From assembly GCF_905115235.1 (NCBI RefSeq), contig NC_051849.1:41467017-41531016 (forward strand): DNA of 64,000 nucleotides. The letters are read 5' to 3'. Every line of letters starts with the position of its first letter. The first letter of the stretch is position 1. Source of the DNA: Hermetia illucens (lineage: Eukaryota > Arthropoda > Insecta > Diptera > Stratiomyidae). The translations under genes and the position numbers were made by a program. Under the pieces are notes generated by a model. It saw only the letters and a list, made by a program, of their open reading frames with translations, ran no database searches and had not been told where the DNA came from. Shown here one piece after another: positions 1-10,145 of the stretch.

Positions 1-84
1 ATAGGAGATTCCTATATTTTCTGAAACAACTTCCAAAGTCTGAAATAATAAAAAAACTTGTTTCTTTTTCGTTGGTGTGGATAT

Positions 85-145
85 TTATTCTTGCAAATCC
101 CGATATTTCGGGAAGCACTTGTGCCCTTCATCAGAGCTAACAAGT
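85..145 (-). ncRNA. Hammerhead-like ribozyme motif, left arm
   Basis: This is the inverted partner of the motif at 286-314. Read on the minus strand, CTGATGA (134-128) is followed by a hairpin containing GGGCAC and CCC and then GAAA (109-106). It has the same extra A beside helix II. Changes in the hairpin keep most of the pairing, which hints at past constraint. Confidence 0.33.
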
Positions 146-275
146 CTTCTTAATAATAAACAAGTTTTTTATCAATTCAAATAATTAATCGCTGGGAACA
201 CCGCATAATTACACTCAGTTAAAAAGAGAATTCCACCCCTGCGTCCCATATCGTTCTGTGAGTCGATAGTTGAAA

Positions 276-335
276 CTTGTTAGCACTGATGAAGGGAACA
301 AGTGGTTCCCGAAATATCGGTATTTGCAAGAATAA
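276..335 (+). ncRNA. Hammerhead-like ribozyme motif, right arm
   Basis: CTGATGA (286-292) is followed by a hairpin of GGGAAC (294-299) with GTTCCC (305-310) and then GAAA (311-314). AUA/UAU could close helix III, and GCA/UGC could start helix I. This is the order of a type I hammerhead, which is known from Penelope-like elements. One extra A (293) sits between the core and helix II, so self-cleavage is uncertain. Confidence 0.35.
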
Positions 336-432
336 ATACCCACACCAACGAAAAAAAAAACAAGTTTTTTATTATTTCAGATAATTAATCGTTGGAAACA
401 CCGCATAATTACACTCAGACAACTTCCAAAGT

Positions 433-1241
433 AGGCAGTTGGTGCAATTAATATCTCCGGTGTTTGCAAGACTGCATTTAAAATCGGTAAACCACTTTTT
501 TAGATGGGGCTGCGCCACGATAACACTTATCAATCCATTGCTTTGCTTAAAATTTATTTATCACCATCAAAAGCCCTATTTTTTCCAACATATAAAATTC
601 ATTTTCATTGTTTGAAAAGTAGCAAAACTAAAATATACGATTGCCCGTGAGCAAGAGGTCGGATTTTGATGAAACTTTGGCGGGTACCATTGAAATCTCG
701 GTGCTCCCTAAAAATCGTATGGATATGCCAGTATTCACGCCATCCATCCATCCATAAATGAGAATTTATTGAGTCGCTCAGTGTAGTGAAATTAATGTAA
801 TTGGATTATAAAATTTGGTCATACCTGCTTGCGACAAAAAAGCTTAATAGGCTATATTTAATCCCAAAACACTTTCCTGCTTCCTAATACCATTAGATTT
901 TTCGCCCGCCTTTCGCAGGATTCAATTCTGATCATTTAACCTTACCTTACATGGACCAATCAGTATCTTTCTTGATTAATTCCAGTTAAAAGCCCATCAT
1001 ATTGAATTAAATATATTCTTAAATCGTGGAAAAGGTATATTTATCTGTTTACAAATTTTTAGTTGATATTTAACGCTAATTAAAGACGCATGTGTCATTC
1101 TTACCGCTATTAGTTAGCACTGATTCTTACCCAGATTGAATTAAAGTGCTAAATGGTTCTTAAGCGCGAGTTAACTGTTCCAAACGCAGTAAACCAATCT
1201 AGATTCAAAGAGGCAAGTATTACCATAGTATCTTCGTTTCC
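433..1241. other. Upstream region of gene 1, no gene seen
   Basis: AT-rich sequence between the Penelope-like insertion and the first ATG of gene 1. No convincing open reading frame or repeat was recognised. The promoter and 5' untranslated region of gene 1 should lie here, but no confident TATA box or initiator could be picked out. Confidence 0.5.
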
Positions 1242-2984
1242 ATGACCATGGACCTAACACTAATTTCAGTAGTAGCTGCAGTTGCTTTGAGCTTTTTGAA
1301 CATTCATCTCGTGAGTGCCCAAGACTACATAAATTTAGCGAATAATTCACAGCCGGATGTGAATAAGAATCGAAGAAATTCAGAGAAAATCCTTTCTCGT
1401 AAACGTAGATATCTAATTTTTCCTGAAGGAAGTTCACTTCAACTCGGTGAGTCGTCAACGTTGTTGGTGGAAAAATGCGACAGAAGCGTTCCTTCCTACA
1501 TATATTTCATTCGTTGAAGTGATTTGTAATTTCTTTGTTCGTTCCCAGTGTATAAAGATATGTGTAAATGATAAAATCATAGCAATTCGGCTTTAAAATG
1601 GGACCAGAACCAGATTGACGGTTTTTTGTGTACAAAAAAGTGGAAAAATATTTAGATATTTCATAATCCCAGGAAAATGGGAAAAATAACCCTAGATATA
1701 TTTTCTATGATATCCGAAACTTATTTAAAAAATTATCTCCTCATCACTTTTCCAGTATTCGATGAAATTATTCCAATTGTCGATTACAACAATTGGCTCA
1801 TCCTCGGAGTCACGGTGGCTTTGGCTTGGGAATTGCCGAGTAAACCTCCTAGTGAACAACTGGAAGAAATCCGTGACAAACTAAACGATGGAACACTGTT
1901 CCTGCGAAAAGATGAAAACGTGAATGATCTGCAATACGTCGATAAGCCGAAAGAACCGCAAAATCTTTTAAGGCCATCATCATATACACCCAGTCAGAAT
2001 TACTTTTATAGTGAAGGTCGAAGATGGGATAGTGGTTTCCAATCGAAAAATAGTTTTCCTAGTGCCAGTTACTATCCGAAAAGTTCAGGACGATATCCTA
2101 CATCGTTCTCCCAAGATTACAGAGGATACGTATTCAAAACTAATCCTAACAACTATGCTGGATCATACAAGAGAGTACAGTGGCCGCAGTCGCAAAAGAT
2201 ACCATTTTGGGAGGATTTAGGCAGAAGGTAAGTTGAACAATGATCAATTTAGATAGATTCTTGGGAAGAAGAAATTGAAAGATCTTCCAATTTCAGCCCT
2301 AAAATTATTCCTCCTCCTCTCTTTCTACAATTTTTCTTCATTTTTTTCTCATTCTAGAAAATCACCTTCGCCGCCATTAACATATCCCCAAAAAACTTAT
2401 CCCCAACAAACGTATCCTCAAAGAACGTATCCTCAAAGAACGTATCCCCAAAAAACGTATCCACAAAAGACCTATCCACAAAACACGTATCCCCAAAAAA
2501 CGTATCCAAACATAGTTTATCCATCCAACAGCAATCGACGCCATCACATATATCCAGTTTTCGGCAAGAGAAGTATTCGTAGTGCTTCGTTAACAAAAGA
2601 TGAAATATTGCATTTGGAATACCATCGAAAATCTCGTCACCAACTTTACAGTAAAATTGAAAAATATTTCATTTCGTAAATATCTAGAATAAGCGAAATT
2701 CCCAGAATTAATAGTTTAAGTGACGTCAATCTGCTTCCAGGCAAGGTAAACATGGCCAGCAGTGCGTACTAAAGCTTTTATGCGAAACTGGACAAAAGCG
2801 AAATGAGACTGAACCCGGTAGTTTCCTTGGTGAAATAATGCGAGCAATTTTCACTTTTCCGGAAGGGCATGCGGACCTGCGAAATTCGAAGTATGAAAAG
2901 TATGAACAAGCGCATGGGCACGAAGGAAACTGTACAGATCAGTATCCTAATTGCCCTCATACCTTCTGGTTTAATAATATGTAA
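1242..2984 (+). CDS. DM4/12-family secreted protein with TYPQ repeats (gene 1)
   Basis: Four coding exons are inferred: 1242-1446, 1756-2227, 2358-2675 and 2741-2984. All have GT-AG boundaries and join into 412 codons plus stop. Residues 1-26 form a signal peptide ending near LVSA. RKRRY at 53-57 is a furin-like basic site, followed by FPEGSS at 60-65. Exon 2 holds the LAWELP segment that matches NWGVAYDLP in the paralogs. Residues 234-278 are a TYPQ repeat. The C-terminal exon carries C340, C346, C396 and C403, the Cx5C...Cx6C pattern of the DM4/12 domain (Pfam DM4_12). The protein is probably secreted and processed; its function is unknown in all flies. It differs from genes 2-4 by its opposite strand, greater length, repeat, and a phase-1 rather than phase-0 first intron. 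The start is the first ATG giving a signal peptide. An AATAAA lies just past the stop. Confidence 0.85.
2380..2514 (+). repeat. 15-bp coding tandem repeat (TYPQ[K/R/Q/N])
   Basis: About nine units of 15 bp encode TYPQK, TYPQQ, TYPQR or TYPQN, ending in TYPN, inside exon 3 of gene 1. Codons vary between units, so the array is not a very recent expansion. Tyr-Pro-Gln repeats of this kind are typical of extended, extracellular or structural protein segments; no function is known here. Confidence 0.85.
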
Positions 2985-4565
2985 TTGGAAAAAAATAAAA
3001 ATGATTATCCTGAATCACAGAAATCATTTAAATATAGATTAAATAGAGAAAAGCAAGAACGCTGTTAAGTAGTCAACATAATCAGTTTAGGTAGAATATG
3101 TCACTGCGCACTAGGTACCCGCTTTCGACATGGGCTAAGAAGTGAAAATGCGGGTATATTTGCAATGATCTCTAATTTTGACTAATAACCTGTAAATTTA
3201 GAAATTTTCCAGCTATATTTATAAGTAACAGGCATACCTCGCGTAAGTTTTCTCACGAGAATGAGTACAATCATAAACCATTCTCCAGTACAACTTCGAC
3301 CATGGAACCAAGATCACAAAAATTTGGAGGGACAACTAAAGAAATGAAATTCAAAACTCCGAATAACAACAGTTATGCTCCTATAGTACAGCATTTTTTT
3401 CATTCCGATTATCTAACACGCATGGTTTTTCCAATTCCTATCAGAATTCCCAAATACAACAGTAACTCCTTAAATGCAGTAATTCTAAATTTCCCGTAAA
3501 AATCATTGATTTATTTATACATGTTTCACATGTTTTGTTGTTTTGCTATTGCTGGTATTACGGGTAACTAGATACACAGTTCAGACATTAGATGAATGTC
3601 CTGATGGTTGTGCCAACCGATAAGTAGTGTTTTACGTGAAATTACTAGTTCAATTTCAAGCAGTATCACTCTAGGAAAGTGTTCGACAACAGCTAACTGG
3701 TGGGGCACAGCGGATGGAAACAGTTGAGCGAGAAGGTGAGAACTCGTTGGGATGGCATTCAAATTCGATTGAAAAGGGAAAATTTGAAACGGATTCAAAA
3801 TAAAAACGATACGTCCCAAGAAAAATTGTTCTTTTTTTTTTGGAAAAAAGGAAGGAACAAAGGAAGTAAAGAACGTTATTTCGAAATTACTCCACAATTC
3901 TTAAGAGTTGTGTTCATATAGGCTACGAGGCAAACCAATGATATCGAATTGGTCGTCTGTTTGCTTTACGTAAAAATTCAGAAAGCGGAACTGGAAGAGT
4001 GGTAGCTGAAAATCGAAAGTACGGGATGAAAAGAAAACGTTTGATCATTTTCAGAGGTAAATATTAGGTCCCTCCAAAATAAATTTACCAAAGGATAGAA
4101 ATGAAGAAAGAATCGAATGAGAGCAATAAGAAGTGAAAAGAGAAGAATCAGAAAACGTTCCGAAGTAGAAGCATTTAAATCCGTACATTATATACTAACA
4201 GGAATATGCCACCGTACTCATCCATTATTGGACGTTGAAAAGGGGGAACGACTTTATAATTCTTTTCTTATCTGCTACTTCTGTTTTGTTAACTATGCAT
4301 ATAACTGTATATATTCCTATGGTTGCCATTCACCCCTTGCACAGCAAGGTAGCCACGTATATATGGAATCGTACACGGTCCGATGAAATGCGCTTCAACT
4401 CCTTTCAAGAGTACCTGAGAACCCTACACTCCTCTACTGTAATGCGCTAAGTGCTCTTGGAGCGACCACTCATTGCCCATCTTGAGAGAATGGGTTCCAT
4501 TGTATGCGCATTGTCATCTTGCTTTTCCTGTGTGACCTATCCACTTTCACTTTCGCCTTCTGCTC
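2985..4565. other. Intergenic, no recognisable gene
   Basis: Contains short open frames only, the longest about 110 codons, with no recognised motif, signal peptide or splice context. A frame at 3302-3499 (65 codons) begins with a well-placed ATG but resembles nothing known. No repeat family from elsewhere in the window was noticed. Confidence 0.4.
2994..2999 (+). terminator. Polyadenylation signal of gene 1
   Basis: AATAAA starts ten bases after the stop codon of gene 1. It is the only close candidate and would give a very short 3' untranslated region. Confidence 0.55.
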
Positions 4566-5440
4566 ATATCATCATCATCAACAGCACAACAATTGTTATC
4601 CGGTCTAGGCATGCCTTAATAAGGAACTCCAGCCACACCAATTCTATATCCCTAAAAGCTGCCTGGCGTCCTAGCCTACGCCATCGCTCTATCTCAGGCA
4701 GGGTCCGCCTCGTCTTCTTGTTCTGCCATAGATATTGCTCTTGTAGGCTTTTCGGGCTGGATCATCCTCATCCATACGGATTAAGTGACCCGCCGTGATA
4801 TCGCTCATAGATTTCGTCATTATGTAAGCTACGGAATCATAGCTGTTATCGGTTGTGATTTTCAACCCTAGATAGGAGAAATTTTCAACGGCCTCAAAGT
4901 TGTAGTCTCCTATCTTCATTGTTTTCGTTTGACTAGTGCGATACGATGTTGTTGGTTGATTGGTTTTTGATGCTGACGTTGCCACCATATACTTCGTCTT
5001 GCCTTCGTTAATGTGCAGTCCGAGATCTCGCACCGCCGCCTGCTCGATCTGGATGGAGGTAGACTGTACAATTCGGATTTTTCTTTCCATAGCGTCAATA
5101 TCGTCAACGTAGGCCAGTAGTTGGGTGGACTTGAAGAGGATAGTGTCTCTTGCATTTACGTCTGCATTGCGAATCACTTTCTCCAGGGTCAGGTTGAAGA
5201 GGACGCATGATAGGGCATAGCCTTCCCGTGGACCGTTGTTAATATCGTATGGTCAAGAGAGTGATCTTGCTGCTTTTATCTGGCCTCGCACATTGGTCAG
5301 GGTCAGCCTAATCAGTCTTATTAATTTCTTCGGGATTTCGAATTCTCTCATGGCCGTGTACAGTTGCTGTCGTTGGTGGCTTAGGAGTCGATAAAAAGAT
5401 GGTGCAACTAATGTCCAAATTCCAATAGCTTTTCCATCGC
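4566..5440 (-). mobile_element. RTE-like LINE copy A, 5'-truncated
   Basis: On the minus strand this reads as the C-terminal half of an APE-type LINE reverse transcriptase. It has LAYVDDID (the Y-x-DD catalytic box), GLHINEGKTKYMV, KIGDYNFEAVENFSYLG and GHLIRMDEDDPARK. The 3' end, ending in a short run of TGA triplets at about 4566-4580, matches the ends of the copies at 31676, 40880, 43985 and 51126. An internal deletion lies between the YLG block and the GHLIRMD block. Frames shift several times, so the copy is inactive. The RTE-like label comes from the thumb-domain text and the triplet tail; a related APE-type clade is possible. Confidence 0.75.
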
Positions 5441-5502
5441 TTACCGCAAAGAGAAAATGTAATCACATCGTCCACGGGTAACTGCATATGCGCCGTCCAA
5501 GG

Positions 5503-6028
5503 TTAACGTACTTCGATGATACATCGCGGACAAGTGTTGACGAAGGCTTCGAGCTTTTCTCTGAAAATTGGGATCACTTCTCGTGTACTACTCCCATATA
5601 GTAACACAGGAAGATCATTAACCCAGAACAATCTCAACTTAACTTTAGCATTGAGATAATTGCATTTCCAAATTTTACACAAACCAGCGACAGCGGATCT
5701 AGCGCTGTTAGTGCGTCGAACGACATCCAGTTCGGTGCAACAGACAGAATCAATGCTTCCTACATATACAAATTGATCGACGCCTTCGATTCTCTGCCCA
5801 TTAATGCAGCTAAGGAGAGTTCGATAATTCATCAGACTGAGAACCTTGGTTTTGTTGGTGTTTATCTTCAGTCCAACTTTACTTGTCTCTCTTTCTAAAT
5901 CCAGAACCTTTTAGCCAAGATTCATGACCCGTTGAGAGAGAGAGAGAGTAGATGTCATCAGCATAGTCGAACTGTTTGAGGAGAAATGCGATCGTCCTTG
6001 AAGTACCCCCCATCCTGGTGCTCCTCGT
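5503..6028 (-). mobile_element. LINE reverse transcriptase fragment (DYADDI family), part 1
   Basis: Minus-strand reading contains QFDYADDIYSLS (catalytic YADD), GLKINTNKTKVLSL, the GQRIEGVDQFVYVGS block and SARSAVAGLCKIWK. These are the palm and thumb of a LINE reverse transcriptase. The same family recurs at 7263-7590, 9225-9470, 18440-18620 and 57470-57800. Frames are interrupted. It abuts the R1-like copy at 6029 and may be one half of an element split by that insertion. Confidence 0.65.
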
Positions 6029-7262
6029 AACGCTTGAAGTCAGAAACGCCTTTAATTCCGTAAGATAAAGAGACATTGTAGGCACACTGGGCAATTCTTT
6101 CCACGTGCGGAACTATCTTTTACGGATATTGAGAGACTATCAGAGGAACTCCTTGATCTATGAAGCGCAGGGATTAATCATAGGGCCGGACCTCTGAGAC
6201 GCTTCCTGTGATAGTCAACTACTCGACATGCCACAAAACTCGCGCCTGATCGGACATGCAGATGATGTCGCGGTGCTTCTTGCTGGACCCACTGTCGAAC
6301 AAGCACAAAATAGACTCGGCATATTGTTGCGACGGATGGATGACTGCTCATGGTTTCAAACTTGCACTAGAAAAAAAACGAAGAAGTCATTTTACTAAAA
6401 AGAAAGTTCCCACCCTGCGTCTCATATCGTTCGGCGAATCGATAGTCGAGCCTGACTGACTCTTGACTCAAAGATGAGCTTTGTTAAGCAAATCAAAGCA
6501 AATATTAGGGGTCCCACGTCTAGCAGGCGACGTCTGCTCTACGGCGCAGAAGTATGGGCTGACAATCATGGCAAGGAGGTATGTCGTAAATATCTCACAC
6601 AAGTACAAAGGCAGGGAGCTTTACGGGTGGCGTCTGCGTGCCCTGTCTCTGAACCGGCCATGATGGTGATCGCAGGAGTAATCCCCATTGCCCTTCTTGC
6701 TAAGAAGCATGAAGCCATATACAAACGCGAGGGAGAAAAGCCAAGGGAGGTGATTGCTCGTAAAGAACGGCAACACACCCTAGATGAGGGAAACTCTCTA
6801 AGCAAAATTAAATTAGAGGAAGATAGACTGTGCGACTCATTGGCAATTTAAATGCGTGGCTGAATCAGAAGCATGGTGAGACTGACTATTTCCTTACCCT
6901 GTTCTTAAGTGAGCATGGAGGTTTTCATGCACAAGATTGGAAAGACACGATCTCCGGATGGTGTGTTTTGCAATGGAGTTATGGACGACGCCCAGTACAC
7001 CTGAACTCAAGGGACCTCTCTCCCGATGGCTCGACTGGAGGGTTGCTTGAATTGACAGTTCCCTCCCTCGTCTCCCCTCGCGTTGGTGAAAGAAATTCCC
7101 TAATTCGAAGATTCCGTAAAGCGGGAAGGTTCGGGGCTAGCCGAAGTAATGTGACAAACGGTTCCAGGCTAGCTCTCTGACGATGGTGATCTGTTTAGTC
7201 AGTAATCCGACAACGAACCGTTGCGGAAGTCCAACACTCTGTCCATAAATGTATTCACCTAC
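6029..7262 (+). mobile_element. R1-like LINE, copy 1
   Basis: Plus-strand text begins near LEVRNAFNSVR and continues with GHADDVAVLLAGPTVEQAQ (catalytic ADD), LLYGAEVWADNHGKE, QVQRQGALRVASA and the VIAGVIPIALLAKK block. This order is typical of the R1-clade polymerase C-terminus. A 3' untranslated tail, including aaacggttccaggctagct and ending at cattcacctacc, is shared with copy 2 at 45.1-47.06 kb. The 5' half, including the endonuclease, is absent. Stops and frameshifts are present. It is flanked on both sides by minus-strand pieces of another LINE family. Confidence 0.75.
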
Positions 7263-7590
7263 CCCCGGAATGCCCTTCCCGCGTAGAACACTCCAGATAC
7301 ACTCAATTTCACTCCTTCGAAAAATTTCTCGAAATTGATGAAAACCCGATGCAGTAAAGATCTAAACTCTGCCCGCTGTTGTAAAATGATCCGTAGGATG
7401 TTGATATGGTCAATGTAGGAGGATCCGGGGCGGAAACCAGTCTGCTCTCTGTCGATTAAGCTTCGAGATATCCTGAATGCGTTTCAGAATTATTTTAGCA
7501 ATTATCTTTGCGACGGCCTGGAGCACGTAGATCTCCCTCCAATTGTCCCACTCGAGAATAACTCTGAGTGAATAACTCTGAGTGTGCATT
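7263..7590 (-). mobile_element. LINE reverse transcriptase fragment (DYADDI family), part 2
   Basis: Minus-strand reading gives NWREIYVLQAVAKIIAKIIL, then RADWFPPRILLH, a shifted form of the GFRPG...DHI motif, and FINFEKFFEGV, the FxDFEKAF palm motif. This is the part of the polymerase that precedes the piece at 5503-6028, with a stretch of about 70 residues missing. The R1-like copy 1 lies exactly between the two. Confidence 0.55.
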
Positions 7591-9224
7591 GAAGTACGAG
7601 ATGATTTCTTCCTTGTTTGAAGGAGCAATCAGAATCGGCTGTTATAGTGACTATCCATTGCATGCACAAGAGGAGCAATTTCAACGAAAGAATCGTCGTT
7701 TAGCGTTATCTCAACCTCTTCAGCTGGTGCTCAGAGGTGGTGGCGAGGAAGACGGGGCGGCAACCCTGTCGGCCAAACCAAGTGGCCGGGAGACGCTGTA
7801 CTCACTTTGACTTGCCGGCCGTGATGCAGTAGGCAAAGGCCTAATCAGGGCGATCAGACCCGAGCCTGCACGGGGACTCATCTGAAGTGGCAATTTGGTC
7901 ACGAAACCTTACCAGGGGTGTACTGGTACCGGGATAGCCCCTGGACTCTTATACTTCGGGTGAACTCCCGTTGTATGTGAGTACAGCTCGGTTGTTTGCG
8001 GGTGGCCCCCTAGTGGGAGTTTCATGGGGGTTGTGGTTATGCTCAAGCGAGAAGAGACATTCGAGCCTCGGCGTGGTGTTGCGTCTCAACACTCCTTAGT
8101 TCGGTAGAGATTTAGGTAGGTCTTGCATCCACCAGTATGAATGCTAAGCCATGCACTTGGTATAGACTGGTACCGTTGTTGCTTGTCTCAGCGGGGCTTT
8201 GATTGTGGTCAGAAAATCAATCCGTGTCCTAAGAAGACCGTCGGATTAAGTCTTTCAGACAGATGCTCTCGTAAAACCGTCAATGACTCAAACTTAAACT
8301 GGAAGACCAAGCTCTTCTGTCGTGGTCATTCGTTTTCGATCTGGCAAGCTTCTTTATATTTCATCATTATCATCGTTAATGCCTTCACAGCGCAATTTGA
8401 GTCAATGCTCATTTAAGGGTGGTTTTTCTGAAATCCCAAATAGCAGCCGCTTAATTCCAATTTATTATCTATCACACCCTTATGTCCACTTTTAATTTGT
8501 GAACCACTTTCTCCTCCTCATTGTAACTCCCATCATGACGTATAAATTCCAGATCATCTCCATTATATATAAATAGACCTAGAGATGTTTTGGACGAGTA
8601 CAAACACTAAAACACCCTTTTTGTTTCATCTGAGACTGGAGTCTTATTGAACAATAGGAAGGATGCAATTCGACGTAATTTTTCCTCCGCTCGGTTGTGT
8701 ACTCCAGGTATGTGGAGTCTTTTTTTCTTTTCCCCTATTTTTCATGCCAAGCACTTATCGTTTTGTCACATATGATATTGTTTTCAGGTTTGTCTTGCCA
8801 AATGCAGGGGCAATGGGAATAGGATACATGATATTTTTGAAAATAACGCGCAGGGACAAAAGTTGCCAAGGACTCCGCCCAAATTCTGGAACCAGGTAGT
8901 AGTAGTGGTAAGCACGTGCCAGTGGACGCCTCGGTCGCTTTTAGAAAATTGCGGATGGAAAGTATAGGTTGGTTGGCAAAGGTCAACTTAAGATGGTCCT
9001 TTGACCAACCCCAGTTACCCAGGTTGATTAACACACAAACAAACACAGCCTTTCATTCTTTTTCCATCCATGTTTTGCGAAAGCACCTTTTTTCCTGGGT
9101 CCTTACTCATGTTACGTCCTATGTAACCAAATCATAGTAATTAATTAATCGCCAGAGCCGTCACATAATCTGGATCACTCGTTCTTGCACTAAATTCTTC
9201 CTCCAGAAGGCGTTATCTTGGTCA
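7591..9224. other. Unassigned, with a GC-rich stretch at 7690-8270
   Basis: The segment 7690-8270 is clearly richer in G and C than its surroundings and contains many short dyads. It has no long frame. It may be the 5' untranslated part of a LINE, since such regions in R1-like elements are GC-rich, but no matching copy exists in the window. From 8270 to 9224 nothing is recognised; frames are short. Confidence 0.3.
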
Positions 9225-9470
9225 AACCCATAGGCTTTTCAAGCTATCCTCTTTTGAATGTTTTTGAAAACTATGTTCTACAAAAATCGACGTTATCCAT
9301 CTTGGAGGCAGAGAGGAGTATAGTATACCTTCCATATTGATCAGCAAAATAAAAGTAGTGACTATATATATTGGCGTCAGACTCAGAACATTGGCTTCAT
9401 TGGTGTTTATCTTCAGTCCAACTCCATTTGTTTCTCTTTTCAAAGCAAAAGCTCATTGCCATTAGTGTGG
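9225..9470 (-). mobile_element. Small LINE fragment (DYADDI family)
   Basis: The minus strand encodes VGLKINTNEANVLSLT. This closely matches the GLKINTNKTKVLSL block of the element at 5503-6028 and marks a short remnant of the same LINE family. The rest is too decayed to align by eye. Confidence 0.45.
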
Positions 9471-9869
9471 CAAGAAGGAGAGGAGCACTCTCCAGAGTCC
9501 CATCATATTAGTTCACTTAGGCCCAGGATATGCAGCTTATATCATTGGAATTCTCGCTCCAGTTTGAGAAAGCAAGCATTCCGAAGAACATCGCTGTCAT
9601 TGTTGAGGAATCGCTGTCATTGCTGAGGTCTGTCCATACCCACGGCGTTGTTGACTTTTCGGTAGCAGTAAAATTTCCAAATTTGCAGGTTGCTGGCCCA
9701 AAAATTTATATCTCTTTTAGTCGCCTCAGCAGCAGGTGATTATTATCAAATATTTATGCTACTGCACTAATTATGAATACATTTTCCACCAGAGTACGAC
9801 CAGATCCATTGAGAAATATCACGCATCGCATCCCGCAAAATTAGCTGATGCAATTCTTTGGTAAGTATC

Positions 9870-10061
9870 CATTAAATAGGCGGATCTCATTGTTGAGTAC
9901 TACGGAGTCTTTCGGAGGTTGTCGCGTTAAAGAAGCTATTTGAGTGCAATTTATTAGCAAGGGTAATAAATTGCTAATAAATTACACTCAAATAGCTTCT
10001 TTAACGCGATAATCTCCGAAAGACTCCGTAGTACTCAACAATGGGATCCGCCTATTTAATG
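9870..10061. repeat. Long fold-back inverted repeat (MITE-like)
   Basis: Two arms of about 91 bases, 9870-9960 and 9971-10061, are reverse complements with only a few mismatches. Their outer ends are cattaaataggcgg and ccgcctatttaatg, with about ten bases between the inner ends. No coding capacity and no clear target duplication were seen. It begins 85 bases beyond the stop codon of gene 2 and may be in that gene's 3' untranslated region, where it would form a stable hairpin. It could be a fold-back DNA transposon or a locally created palindrome. Confidence 0.85.
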
Positions 10062-10145
10062 CAAAAGTAGAGTAGCCTTTATGGAATATAGCAGCCCATG
10101 TAGCATAATTTAAAATCAAATTTCACCCTTGATTTTCTAATTTTA

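Larger units (their letters stand above)
40..418. mobile_element. Short composite Penelope-like insertion with inverted arms
   Basis: A 379-bp insertion is bracketed by the 14-bp direct repeat acaacttccaaagt (26-39 and 419-432), which reads as a target-site duplication. Its left arm (about 40-146) and right arm (about 273-380) are inverted copies of one another, running from caagttttttattatttcag back to acttgttag. A shorter segment, ataattaatcg to cactcag, occurs in direct orientation at 181-218 and 381-418. Each arm carries CTGATGA, a hairpin and CGAAATATCGG, a combination typical of Penelope-like element ends. The middle, about 219-275, matches the R1-like LINE at about 6398-6455. There is no coding capacity. 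The Penelope assignment rests on the arm motifs only. Confidence 0.6.

Noticed and set aside
1171-1458. 95-codon minus-strand frame over exon 1 of gene 1
   Set aside because: It is the antisense shadow of a real signal-peptide exon and has no motif of its own.
2354-2596. 80-codon minus-strand frame rich in DTFFGD/DTFFED
   Set aside because: It is simply the reverse strand of the TYPQ coding repeat.
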